Assembly (NCBI GenBank): GCA_021202715.1 | Contig: JAJQCL010000151.1 | Span: 15,173 to 32,986 of the forward strand | Source: Lachnospiraceae bacterium | GTDB taxonomy: Bacteria > Bacillota > Clostridia > Lachnospirales > Lachnospiraceae | Direction of reading: 5' to 3' | DNA length: 17,814 nucleotides | Shown here: in pieces, positions 1-7,490 of the stretch | Numbering within the stretch: the stretch's first letter is position 1 | How the letters are laid out: every line of letters begins with the position of its first letter | The notes under the pieces: generated by a model | Told to the model about the DNA's origin: nothing | The model's input: the letters and a program-made list of their open reading frames with translations, nothing else | Databases searched by the model: none | Translations under genes and position numbers: made by a program

Positions 1-7
1 AATCATT

Positions 8-472
8 ATGAGAACCTTAGAAGGAAAGGTAGTAGCCGAACAACTGAAGGTGGGCATCGTGGCGGCCCGTTTCAACGAATTCATCGTCAATAAGCTGGTG
101 GGAGGCGCGGAGGATGCGCTGATTCGCCACGGCATGTCGACCGATGACATCGATCTGGCCTGGGTGCCCGGAGCTTTCGAGATTCCGCTGATCGCGCAGA
201 AAATGGCGGAGTCCGGCCGGTATGATGCGATTCTCTGCCTGGGCGCTGTGATCAAGGGCTCGACCGATCACTATGACTATGTCTGCGCCGAAGTCAGCAA
301 GGGCATCGCGACCGTGAGCCTGAATACTGGCGTGCCGACGCTGTTCGGCGTCCTGACCACGGACAACATCGAACAGGCTATCGAGCGCGCCGGCAGCAAG
401 GCGGGGAATAAGGGCTACGATGTGGCCTGCTCCGCCATTGAGATGGTGAACCTGATCCGGAATCTGCAGTAG
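8..472 (+). CDS. ribH: 6,7-dimethyl-8-ribityllumazine synthase
   Basis: RibH condenses 5-amino-6-ribitylamino-uracil with 3,4-dihydroxy-2-butanone 4-phosphate to give 6,7-dimethyl-8-ribityllumazine, the penultimate step of riboflavin synthesis in the cytoplasm. The 154-residue length is normal for the family. Visible family landmarks are the N-terminal VGIVAARFNEFI strand and loop (residues 15-26), VPGAFEIP (53-60) that binds the pyrimidine substrate, and LGAVIKGSTDHYDYV (78-92), where His88 is the expected acid/base residue. GVLTTDN near residue 115 is also conserved. Only seven bases precede the ATG in the window, so its ribosome binding site cannot be judged; ribD, ribE and ribA/B are expected just to the left (inference). 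It ends in front of a strong hairpin. Identification is secure. Confidence 0.97.
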   Translation: MRTLEGKVVAEQLKVGIVAARFNEFIVNKLVGGAEDALIRHGMSTDDIDLAWVPGAFEIPLIAQKMAESGRYDAILCLGAVIKGSTDHYDYVCAEVSKGIATVSLNTGVPTLFGVLTTDNIEQAIERAGSKAGNKGYDVACSAIEMVNLIRNLQ

Positions 473-491
473 TGTGCGAAAGGTGTAAAGC

Positions 492-535
492 AAAGGGCTG
501 CCGCCCGGCGATTAATCGCCGGTGGGCAGCCCTTT
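492..535. terminator. Bidirectional hairpin terminator between ribH and the convergent HAD gene
   Basis: A long inverted repeat with arms of about 21 bases starts AAAGGGCTGCC and ends GGGCAGCCCTTT, with the apex TTAA near 512-515 and two mismatched positions in the arms. It lies 20 bases after the ribH stop and also contains the last codons and stop (512-514) of the minus-strand HAD gene. The T-tracts on either side are short (TTT on the plus strand, interrupted TTT runs on the minus strand), so termination strength is inferred from the stem rather than from a classic U-run. Confidence 0.75.
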
Positions 536-1180
536 CAGGTAGTCGAGAACCGCGAAGCCGTCCGGCGCGGTCAGGCAGGTCTGCGCCAGCAGTTCCTCCG
601 GCGGCCTCTTCATGTCGGGGATGCAGACGACAGGGATGCCGCCGTTGACCGCGGCCCGGACGCCGTTCTCCGAATCCTCCAGGACCAGGGCTTCTGCGGG
701 CTGCACGCCGTAGTGGCGGCAGCAGGCAAGAAAGATCTCCGGATCCGGCTTGGAGTGAGGCAGGTCGCTGCCGGACATGATAAAGGAGAAGTATTTTTCC
801 AGACCGGAGGTGTCAAGATAGACCTGAATCGACTCCCGGGGGGAGGAGGAGGCGAGGCAGCAGGGGTGGCCGCCGTCTGCCAGATACTGAAGCAGTTCGC
901 GGAGACCCCGCTTTACGGGCAGAGGCTTTGTGCGGGCCTGAGCGCTGAGCCGGTCGTGTGCGATCGCAGAAATCTCCCGGCAGGGATAATCTGCGCCGTA
1001 AAAGCCCTTCATCACTCCGATGACATCCGCCTGAGAGAGGCCGATGGTCGCCATATACCGTTCCCGGGTCAGCTCGTAGCCATATTCGGCCATGGTCTGT
1101 CCGAGAATTTCCATAAAGAGCCGCTCCGTGTCAAAGAGCAGGCCGTCCATATCAAAGAGAAAGAGTCTGGGGAAGTGCAT
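512..1180 (-). CDS. HAD-superfamily hydrolase, beta-phosphoglucomutase/phosphatase-like
   Basis: A 222-residue member of the haloacid dehalogenase superfamily, subfamily I with a helical cap after motif I. Motif I is LFDMDGLLFDTE with nucleophile Asp10 and acid/base Asp12; motif II is the ASSSPRES stretch (110-117); motif III is Lys144 in HSKPDPEIF; motif IV is VLEDSENGVRAA with Glu168-Asp169 for Mg2+. These features fit sugar-phosphate phosphatases or phosphomutases such as YcjU/PgmB/GPH relatives; the substrate cannot be told from sequence. A longer frame opens at 1267, but the start at 1180 is chosen because GGAGGACAAG sits immediately before that ATG and the HAD fold starts a few residues later. 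The gene is monocistronic, diverges from polA and converges on ribH. Its last seven or so codons lie inside the shared terminator stem. Confidence 0.9.
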   Translation of the reverse strand: MHFPRLFLFDMDGLLFDTERLFMEILGQTMAEYGYELTRERYMATIGLSQADVIGVMKGFYGADYPCREISAIAHDRLSAQARTKPLPVKRGLRELLQYLADGGHPCCLASSSPRESIQVYLDTSGLEKYFSFIMSGSDLPHSKPDPEIFLACCRHYGVQPAEALVLEDSENGVRAAVNGGIPVVCIPDMKRPPEELLAQTCLTAPDGFAVLDYLKGLPTGD

Positions 1181-1238
1181 CTTGTCCTCCTGTGCATCGT
1201 CATGGTTTGCCGCCGGAAATCGGGCGGCGACAGAGTAA

Positions 1239-1267
1239 AGCATACCACGGGAAGCGGGGCGGCACAA
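1239..1267 (-). promoter_or_regulatory. Candidate sigma-A promoter of the HAD gene
   Basis: On the minus strand, TTGTGC (1267-1262) and TATGCT (1244-1239) are separated by exactly 17 bases, about 60 bases upstream of the HAD start codon. Both hexamers are near consensus. This is a pattern match only. Confidence 0.4.
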
Positions 1268-1358
1268 GGGGAGGAGATAAAAAGAGCGGGGATATTTATG
1301 CGGCTTTGCCGGGGGAGGCGCCGGGCGGGTGTCAGGGAAATTTTCTCCGGAACAGCCT

Positions 1359-1386
1359 TTGGCTGCCGGAAAATATATGTTATACT
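1359..1386 (+). promoter_or_regulatory. Candidate sigma-A promoter of the polA operon
   Basis: TTGGCT (1359-1364) and TATACT (1381-1386) with a 16-base spacer, about 65 bases upstream of the polA start. The -35 box lies in an imperfect inverted repeat (about 1340-1375, arms CCGG..CAGCC and GGCTGCCGG) that could be an operator. The remaining intergenic DNA back to 1181 is G+C-rich and shows no open frame or RNA that I recognise. Confidence 0.5.
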
Positions 1387-1452
1387 ATGAAGATGACACA
1401 GGGGACCAAAGGTCACAGATCATGACTGATTTTTCAGGGAAATGAGGACGAG

Positions 1453-4098
1453 ATGGCAGAGAAGATCGTGTGTATCGACGGACACAGTATTTTAAATCGT
1501 GCCTTTTACGGGATTCCGGAGCTGACGAATTCGGAGGGACTCCATACGAACGCAGTGTATGGATTTATGAATATTCTGCTGAAGGTGCTGGAGGAGGAGA
1601 AGCCGCAGTATCTGGCGGTGGCCTTCGACCGGCGGGAGCCGACCTTTCGCCATGAGATGTATGAGGGCTATAAGGGGACGCGCAAGCCCATGCCCCCGGA
1701 GCTGCACGAGCAGGTGCCGCTGTTAAAGGAGCTGCTGACGGCCTGCGGCGTGCCGCTGCTGGAGCTGCCGGGCTATGAGGCGGATGATATCCTGGGGACG
1801 GTGGGACGGCAGGCCGAGGCGCGGGGCCTCGCGGTGACGCTGGTGTCCGGCGACCGGGACCTGCTGCAGCTGGCAACGGAGCATACCTGCATCCGCATCC
1901 CCAAGACCAAGGGGGGCGGTACGGTCACGGAGATGTATTTCGCGGCCGATGTGAAGGAGAAATACGGGGTAACACCCACGGAATTTATTGACGTGAAGGC
2001 GCTTATGGGAGATGCCTCGGATAATATCCCCGGCGTGCCGGGCATCGGTGAGAAGACGGCGACGGCGCTGATCGCGGCCTACGGGAGTCTGGAGAACCTG
2101 CGGGCGCATCAGGAGGAGGTGCGGCCGCCGCGGGCGAAGAAGGCGCTGGAGGAGCATTTTGATCTGGCCGAAATGAGCCGACGGCTGGCGGCCATCTGCA
2201 CCGAGGCGCCGGTAGAGCTGGACTTCGAGGCGGCGCGGCTGGGGAATCTCTTCACGAAAGAGGCCTATGAGGTGGTGGCGCGGTTGGAACTGCGCTCTCT
2301 GATGAAGCATTTTGATGTCGCTTCCTTCGGAGCGGCAGAGGAACGGCCGCAGATTTCCTTCCGGGAGGTGAGAGAGCGCGCGGAGGCGGAAAGTCTTTTT
2401 GCGGCGCTGGCGCAGGAGTCCTGCGTCGGCCTGACTTTCCTGGAGCGCGAGGTGGAGAATCCCTTTGCAGAGTCTCCCGCGCCGAAAAAGGGAAAGAAGA
2501 AGCCGGAACCGCTCCGGGAGCGCTGCGGCGCGGCGCTTTACGCAGCGGGGCGCGGTGAGGTCGTGTCTGTGCTGGCGGAAGGTGACCTGACGCTTGCTTT
2601 TCTGGAAGAGGCGGTGAACCGTCTGGCGGAGTGTGTGCCCTGCGTGGCGGTGATGAATCTGAAGTCTGATCTGAAGAAATGGGATCTGCGGGAGTCTCCG
2701 CATTATTTTGATGTCGGGGTGGCATCCTATCTGCTGAATCCGCTGAAAAGCGCCTATGAGCTGGACGAGGTGGCCCGCGATTGTCTGGGAGAGACGGTGC
2801 TTTCCGGGCCGGAGGCGGATGCAGCGCGGATCCTGGCCGAGGCGGCGGGAACGATTCGAAAACGTCTGGCAGAAAGCGGCATGGACAGGCTGTTTGCCGA
2901 GGTAGAGATGCCTCTGATCTTCTCCCTGGATCGGATGGAGAAGGCGGGCGTGCGGGTCGAGCGGGAGGCTCTGGCGGAATACGGGAGGAATCTCGCGGGA
3001 AGCATTGCCTCTCTGGAGGCGGAGATCTATGAGCTGGCAGGGCGGACATTTAACATCAATTCCCCGAAGCAGCTGGGGGAGATCCTGTTCGAAGATCTGA
3101 AGCTCCCTTATGGAAAGAAGACGAAGACCGGCTACTCCACGTCCGCCGACGTGCTGGAGAAGCTGCGCCTAGTTCATCCCATCGTGGGGAAGGTGCTGGA
3201 GTACCGGACGCTGGCCAAGCTGAAATCCACCTATGCCGATGGCCTGGCTGTTTTCATCGGCAGCGACAACCGGATCCACGGGACGTTCAATCAGACCATC
3301 ACGGCGACGGGACGGATCAGCAGCACGGAGCCGAACCTGCAGAATATTCCCATCCGCATGGAGCTGGGACGGGCCATCCGCAAGGTCTTTGTTCCGGAAG
3401 CGGGCTGCCTCTTCGTGGATGCGGATTATTCGCAAATTGAGCTGCGCATCCTGGCGCATATGTCGGGGGATGAGAAGCTCATCGAGGCCTACCGGGAGGA
3501 GCAGGACATCCACCGGATGACTGCCTCACAGGTGTTCCACATTCCCTTCAACGAGGTGACGCCGGAGCAGCGGCGAAATGCCAAGGCCGTGAATTTCGGC
3601 ATCGTGTACGGCATCAGCGCCTTCGGACTCAGCGAGGATCTGAGTATTTCCCGGAAGGAAGCCGCCGCTTATATCGAACAGTATTTTGAGACCTATCCCG
3701 GTGTGAAGGCCTATCTGGACGGTCTGGTGGAGCAGGGGAAACGTCAGGGCTACGTGACGACCCTGTTCGGCCGCCGCCGTCCGATCCCGGAGCTCAAATC
3801 CAGCAATTTCGCGCAGCGCTCCTTCGGAGAGCGGGTGGCGATGAATTCCCCGATTCAGGGGACGGCTGCGGATATCATGAAGATTGCCATGATTCATGTG
3901 GACCGGGCGCTGGCCACGGAGGGGCTGCAGGCGCGCATTATCCTGCAGGTCCACGACGAGCTGGTGATCGAGGCGCCGGTGGAAGAGGAAATGCAGGTGC
4001 GGGAGATCCTGGCGCGGGAGATGCAGGGTGCGGCCGCGCTGGCTGTGCCGCTGGAGGTTGATATACAGGCCGGATATACCTGGTTTGACACGAAATAA
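1453..4098 (+). CDS. polA: DNA polymerase I with inactive 3'-5' exonuclease domain
   Basis: Family A polymerase for Okazaki fragment processing and repair gap filling. The 881-residue length is usual. Residues 1 to about 290 are the 5'-3' nuclease (FEN-type) domain: Asp9 in CIDGHS, YEADDILGT, SGDRDLLQL, and GDASDNIPGVPGIGEKTA (helix-hairpin-helix). Residues from about 300 to 460 match the 3'-5' exonuclease fold, but the Exo I D-x-E motif is replaced by VGLTFLE and the Exo III tyrosine motif is not visible; only NLKSDL and FDVGVASYLLNP remain recognisable. A lysine-rich loop (KKGKKK) interrupts it. The polymerase domain has motif A at Asp656 (DADYSQIELR), motif B at 707-720 (RRNAKAVNFGIVYG, Lys711) and motif C at 832-836 (QVHDE, Asp835). 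The start is supported by a GAGG-rich site upstream. It is first of a three-gene operon. Confidence 0.97.
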   Translation: MAEKIVCIDGHSILNRAFYGIPELTNSEGLHTNAVYGFMNILLKVLEEEKPQYLAVAFDRREPTFRHEMYEGYKGTRKPMPPELHEQVPLLKELLTACGVPLLELPGYEADDILGTVGRQAEARGLAVTLVSGDRDLLQLATEHTCIRIPKTKGGGTVTEMYFAADVKEKYGVTPTEFIDVKALMGDASDNIPGVPGIGEKTATALIAAYGSLENLRAHQEEVRPPRAKKALEEHFDLAEMSRRLAAICTEAPVELDFEAARLGNLFTKEAYEVVARLELRSLMKHFDVASFGAAEERPQISFREVRERAEAESLFAALAQESCVGLTFLEREVENPFAESPAPKKGKKKPEPLRERCGAALYAAGRGEVVSVLAEGDLTLAFLEEAVNRLAECVPCVAVMNLKSDLKKWDLRESPHYFDVGVASYLLNPLKSAYELDEVARDCLGETVLSGPEADAARILAEAAGTIRKRLAESGMDRLFAEVEMPLIFSLDRMEKAGVRVEREALAEYGRNLAGSIASLEAEIYELAGRTFNINSPKQLGEILFEDLKLPYGKKTKTGYSTSADVLEKLRLVHPIVGKVLEYRTLAKLKSTYADGLAVFIGSDNRIHGTFNQTITATGRISSTEPNLQNIPIRMELGRAIRKVFVPEAGCLFVDADYSQIELRILAHMSGDEKLIEAYREEQDIHRMTASQVFHIPFNEVTPEQRRNAKAVNFGIVYGISAFGLSEDLSISRKEAAAYIEQYFETYPGVKAYLDGLVEQGKRQGYVTTLFGRRRPIPELKSSNFAQRSFGERVAMNSPIQGTAADIMKIAMIHVDRALATEGLQARIILQVHDELVIEAPVEEEMQVREILAREMQGAAALAVPLEVDIQAGYTWFDTK

Positions 4099-4109
4099 GG
4101 CGGGGCGTG

Positions 4110-4697
4110 ATGGAGAGGAAAGAAAAGAGAGTGATTGGCGTCACCGGCGGCGTGGGTGCGGGGAAGAGTACCGTGCTGTCCCTTCTGCAGGAGGGCTGGG
4201 CAGCCCGCATCATTCAGGCTGATACGGTGGCGCGGGAGCTGATGGAACCCGGCGGAAGCTGCTTTCAGGCGGTAACGGAGGCGTTCGGAGCGGGAATCCT
4301 CGGGCCGGACGGTTTGATCGACCGCGGCGCGCTGGCGGAGATCGTCTTTCACTCGGAGGCGCGGCGGCAGGAGCTCAATGCGCTGACCCACCCCCGGGTA
4401 TATGAGGAGGTGCGGGCGCGCATCGCGGCGGCGGAGGAACCGCTGGTCGTCTATGAGACCGCCCTGCCGGAGGAGGCACGGCTGCGGGAGCTGTGCCGGG
4501 AGATCTGGTATATTTACGCGCCGGAGGAGGTGCAGATCCGCCGCCTGATGGTCTCCCGCGGCTACAGCCGGGAGAAATGCCTGAACGTGATGCGCAGCCA
4601 GAAGCCGGAGGCGGTTTTCCGCCGCCTGGCTGACCGTGTGATCGATAACGGAGGCAGCCCGGAGGAGACGCGAAAGCAGTTGCAAACTCTATTGTGA
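4110..4697 (+). CDS. coaE: Dephospho-CoA kinase
   Basis: CoaE phosphorylates the 3'-hydroxyl of dephospho-CoA with ATP, the final step of coenzyme A synthesis. The P-loop is GVTGGVGAGKST (residues 10-21); the following QADTVARELMEPGG corresponds to the family's DAD..AR.L..PG region, with the first Asp replaced by Gln. LNALTHPRV and the late VSRGYSREKCLNVMRSQ basic lid segment are typical. At 195 residues it has family length. GTG at 4107 is directly adjacent and in frame, but ATG at 4110 is better spaced from AAGG at 4097-4100. It follows polA by about 11 bases, and the polA-coaE linkage is common in Firmicutes, where fpg (mutM) often sits between them; fpg is absent here. Confidence 0.93.
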   Translation: MERKEKRVIGVTGGVGAGKSTVLSLLQEGWAARIIQADTVARELMEPGGSCFQAVTEAFGAGILGPDGLIDRGALAEIVFHSEARRQELNALTHPRVYEEVRARIAAAEEPLVVYETALPEEARLRELCREIWYIYAPEEVQIRRLMVSRGYSREKCLNVMRSQKPEAVFRRLADRVIDNGGSPEETRKQLQTLL

Positions 4698-4747
4698 TTT
4701 GATATGCTATCGGGGAAAGTCACGGCGACAGGAGGATGGAGGGCAAC

Positions 4748-5545
4748 ATGAGGCTTGCGAGCATTGCCAGCGGAAGCAGCGGCAACTGCATTTACATAGG
4801 ATCGGACAATCACCATCTTCTGATCGACGACGGGATTCCCGGGAAGCGGGTGACGGAGGCGCTGCATGCGCTGGATGTGAAGCCGGAGGAGCTGGAAGGC
4901 GTTCTGGTCACGCACGAGCACCGGGATCATGTGGGCGGTCTGGGGGTTCTCTCCCGGAAATACCATCTGCCGATCTACGGCACGGAGGCTACACTGGCGG
5001 AGATTCAGCACGATGAAAAGCTGGGGAAAATCCCGGAGGAGCTGTTTCATCCCATTGAGAAGGAAGCGGATTTCCAGCTGGGCGATCTGACCGTGCATCC
5101 CTTCGCCATTTCCCATGATGCGGTGGATCCGGTGGCCTACCGGGTGGTCTGCGGGGAGAAGCGGACGGCGGTGGTGACTGATCTGGGCGAATATGACGAG
5201 AGGATCATCGGGGAGCTGCAGGAGCTGGACACAGTGCTGATCGAGGCGAACCACGATGTGCGGATGCTTCAGGTGGGACCCTACCCTTATCCGTTGAAGC
5301 AGCGGATCCTCAGCGATCGGGGACATATGTGCAACGAGGCGGCAGGGCAGCTTCTCACCCACATCCTTCACGACCGGATGCGGGCGGTATTTCTGGGACA
5401 TCTCAGTAAGGAGAACAATTACCCGGAGCTGGCCCTGGAGACCGTGAAGATGGAGATCTCCCTGGGCGACTGCCCCTATCGGGCGTCGGATTTTCCGATT
5501 CAGGTGGCGCCGCGGACGCAGATGAGTTCCTGCGTGGCGTGGTGA
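4748..5545 (+). CDS. Metallo-beta-lactamase-fold hydrolase, WalJ/YycJ family
   Basis: A 265-residue cytoplasmic MBL-fold protein. The N-terminus RLASIASGSSGNC is diagnostic of the YycJ/WalJ group, which is thought to act as a nuclease and is often linked with the WalRK cell-wall regulatory genes. Metal ligands are THEHRDH (residues 55-61), SHDAVDPV, TDLG, and the late GHLSKENN histidine; EANHD and RGHMCNEAAG complete the pattern. Here there is no walRK neighbour; the gene follows coaE by about 50 bases in the polA operon, so a role in DNA metabolism fits the context (inference). ATG at 4736 is in frame but abuts GGAGG, while ATG at 4748 has GGAGGG four bases upstream and begins the conserved fold, so 4748 is preferred. 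Confidence 0.9.
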   Translation: MRLASIASGSSGNCIYIGSDNHHLLIDDGIPGKRVTEALHALDVKPEELEGVLVTHEHRDHVGGLGVLSRKYHLPIYGTEATLAEIQHDEKLGKIPEELFHPIEKEADFQLGDLTVHPFAISHDAVDPVAYRVVCGEKRTAVVTDLGEYDERIIGELQELDTVLIEANHDVRMLQVGPYPYPLKQRILSDRGHMCNEAAGQLLTHILHDRMRAVFLGHLSKENNYPELALETVKMEISLGDCPYRASDFPIQVAPRTQMSSCVAW

Positions 5546-5677
5546 GAGACTGTAGAAAATCCGTTTTGCGGTGCGGCGGAATATGCCGACGGATACAGAA
5601 TAAGAGAACGCAGAAATCAGCAGGCCGGAAGGTCCGGTTGGTGCTGAAAAACAGAGAGTACAGCGCAGGAGGCGAAC
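5546..5677. other. Intergenic spacer with weak hairpins, no clear terminator
   Basis: These 132 bases separate the polA operon from the ACT gene. I see two possible stems: ATCCGT paired with ACGGAT enclosing a GGC/GCC stem at about 5558-5593, and CCGG-AAGGT-CCGG near 5626-5638. Neither is followed by a T-run. There is no convincing -35/-10 pair, so the downstream pair may be partly read from the polA operon. Confidence 0.35.
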
Positions 5678-5950
5678 ATGAACAAGACGATTATTACTGT
5701 GGTTGGAAAGGATACTGTGGGCATCATCGCGAGGGTGTGCACCTATCTGGCGGAGAATCAGGTGAATATTCTCGATATTTCCCAGACCATTGTGGACGGT
5801 TTCTTCAATATGATGATGGTCGTGGATGCCAATCAGTCCCCGAAGGAGCACAGTCAGCTGGCGGAGGAACTGGAGAGCCTGGGCGGGGAGATCGGCGTGC
5901 GGATTCGCTGCCAGAAGGAAGAGATCTTCGACCGTATGCACAGGCTGTAG
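5678..5950 (+). CDS. ACT-domain protein, UPF0237 family
   Basis: A 90-residue single ACT domain (beta-alpha-beta-beta-alpha-beta). The opening ITVVGKDTVGIIARVCTYLA is the glycine-containing first strand and helix, and VNILDISQTIVDGFF is the second strand, as in GcvR-like ACT proteins that bind amino acids as small regulators. AGGAGG lies 6 bases before the ATG. It is followed 51 bases later by the UPF0210 gene; this two-gene unit recurs in Firmicutes, so the ACT protein probably senses a ligand for, or regulates, its partner. The ligand is unknown. Confidence 0.92.
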   Translation: MNKTIITVVGKDTVGIIARVCTYLAENQVNILDISQTIVDGFFNMMMVVDANQSPKEHSQLAEELESLGGEIGVRIRCQKEEIFDRMHRL

Positions 5951-6001
5951 CGCGGTGCGGAGCGATCCCCGAAACATTCGCACTAGGAAAGGAAAGACAT
6001 C

Positions 6002-7366
6002 ATGATCAATATAAATGAAGTGATCGAGACAAACCGGATGATCGAGGAGGAGAAGCTGGACGTCCGCACCATTACCATGGGAATCAGTCTGCTGGACTGC
6101 TGCGACCCGGATCTCGATCGCCTCAATCAGAAAATATACGAGAAAATCACCCGCTACGCCCAAAATCTGGTGAAGACCGGGCAGGATATTGAGCGGGAAT
6201 ATGGAATTCCCATCGTCAATAAGCGTATTTCTGTCACGCCGATCGCCCTGGTGGGCGGCGCGGCCTGCCAGAGCTCGGAGGATTTTGTTACGATCGCCCG
6301 CACGCTGGATCGGGCGGCCCGGGAAGTGGGCGTGAATTTCCTCGGAGGCTATTCGGCGCTGGTCTCCAAGGGGATGAGCCAGGCTGACCGGAACCTGATC
6401 CTGTCGATCCCGCAGGCGCTGGCACAGACCGAGCGGGTGTGCAGCTCGGTCAATGTGGGCTCCACCAAGACCGGGATCGATATGGACGCGGTAAAGCTCA
6501 TGGGTGAGATGGTGAAGGCCACCGCCGAGGCGACGGCCGATCAGGATTCTCTGGGCTGCGCCAAGCTGGTGGTGTTCTGCAACGCGCCGGATGACAATCC
6601 CTTCATGGCGGGCGCTTTTCACGGTGTGACCGAGGGCGACGCTGTTATCAACGTGGGCGTCAGCGGTCCCGGCGTGGTGAAGACGGCGCTGGAGAGCATT
6701 CACGGCGAGAGCTTCGAAGTGCTTTGCGAGACCGTCAAGCGCACGGCCTTCAAGGTGACCCGTGTGGGACAACTGGTGGCGCAGGAGGCTTCCGCGCGGC
6801 TGGGGATTCCCTTCGGTATCATCGATCTGTCTCTGGCTCCCACTCCGGCGGTGGGCGATTCCGTGGCCGGGATCCTGGAGGAGATGGGGCTGGAATCGGT
6901 CGGCGCGCCCGGAACGACGGCGGCGCTGGCGCTGCTTAACGACCAGGTGAAGAAGGGCGGCGTCATGGCTTCCTCCTACGTGGGAGGACTCAGCGGCGCC
7001 TTTATCCCCGTCAGCGAAGATCAGGGAATGATCGACGCCGTGAACCGTCAGGCGCTGACGCTGGAGAAGCTCGAAGCCATGACCTGCGTCTGCTCGGTCG
7101 GACTGGATATGATCGCCATCCCCGGTGATACCTCCCCCGCGACCATTTCCGGCATCATTGCCGACGAGGCGGCGATCGGTATGGTCAATGCCAAGACCAC
7201 GGCGGTCCGGCTCATCCCTGTCATCGGCAAGGGCGTGGGAGAGACCGTGGAATTCGGCGGCCTGCTGGGCTATGCGCCTATCATGCCGGTCAACGGCTAT
7301 TCCTGCGAGGAATTCGTCAGCCGCGGCGGCCGGATCCCTGCGCCGATCCACAGTTTTAAGAACTGA
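6002..7366 (+). CDS. PFL family protein, UPF0210 (DUF711)
   Basis: A 454-residue protein of the UPF0210/DUF711 family, whose fold is related to pyruvate formate-lyase and ribonucleotide reductase barrels. Recognisable segments are the start MININEVIETNRMI, the glycine-rich LGGYSALVSKGMS, GVSGPGVVKTAL, the IIDLSLAPTPAVGDSVA stretch and the C-terminal GGLLGYAPIMPVN and SRGGRIPAPIHS. It has no obvious glycyl-radical motif RVxGY near the C-terminus and no activase gene nearby, so radical chemistry should not be assumed. The start has AGGAAAGGA upstream. It is co-transcribed with the ACT protein and followed by a terminator. The family function is not established. Confidence 0.92.
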   Translation: MININEVIETNRMIEEEKLDVRTITMGISLLDCCDPDLDRLNQKIYEKITRYAQNLVKTGQDIEREYGIPIVNKRISVTPIALVGGAACQSSEDFVTIARTLDRAAREVGVNFLGGYSALVSKGMSQADRNLILSIPQALAQTERVCSSVNVGSTKTGIDMDAVKLMGEMVKATAEATADQDSLGCAKLVVFCNAPDDNPFMAGAFHGVTEGDAVINVGVSGPGVVKTALESIHGESFEVLCETVKRTAFKVTRVGQLVAQEASARLGIPFGIIDLSLAPTPAVGDSVAGILEEMGLESVGAPGTTAALALLNDQVKKGGVMASSYVGGLSGAFIPVSEDQGMIDAVNRQALTLEKLEAMTCVCSVGLDMIAIPGDTSPATISGIIADEAAIGMVNAKTTAVRLIPVIGKGVGETVEFGGLLGYAPIMPVNGYSCEEFVSRGGRIPAPIHSFKN

Positions 7367-7403
7367 GCGGGTATGCCGGAGAAAAGAATACGGATTTTGT
7401 TTG

Positions 7404-7447
7404 CCGGAGCAGTCGGCCTCAAACGGGGCGGGCTGCTTCGGTTTTTT
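7404..7447 (+). terminator. Rho-independent terminator after the ACT/UPF0210 unit
   Basis: CCGGAGCAG (7404-7412) pairs with CTGCTTCGG (7433-7441) with one G-T pair, followed directly by TTTTTT (7442-7447). It lies 37 bases after the UPF0210 stop. It is a classic stem plus U-run and marks the left edge of the more A+T-rich segment. Confidence 0.85.
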
Positions 7448-7490
7448 CCACTAAAATTTCACTATTTTTTCACAGGGAGAGCGGGTCATT

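Noticed and set aside
1181..1267. Extended N-terminus of the HAD phosphatase
   Set aside because: The ATG at 1180 has a strong GGAGG site and starts the fold; the extension would overlap the predicted promoter.
1723..2703. Long minus-strand frames opposite polA (also 2252-3049)
   Set aside because: Arg/Pro/His-rich shadow translations without family resemblance; polA on the other strand is certain.
4562..7351. A 929-codon open frame on the minus strand
   Set aside because: It lies opposite coaE, the MBL hydrolase, the ACT gene and the UPF0210 gene, all of which have clear family motifs. Its translation is His/Arg/Leu-rich without recognisable domains, as expected from the reverse of G+C-rich codons.
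7404..7447. Possible attenuator or riboswitch expression platform for the nuclease remnant
   Set aside because: The stem with six Ts directly follows the UPF0210 stop and no aptamer-like structure precedes it, so a plain terminator is enough.
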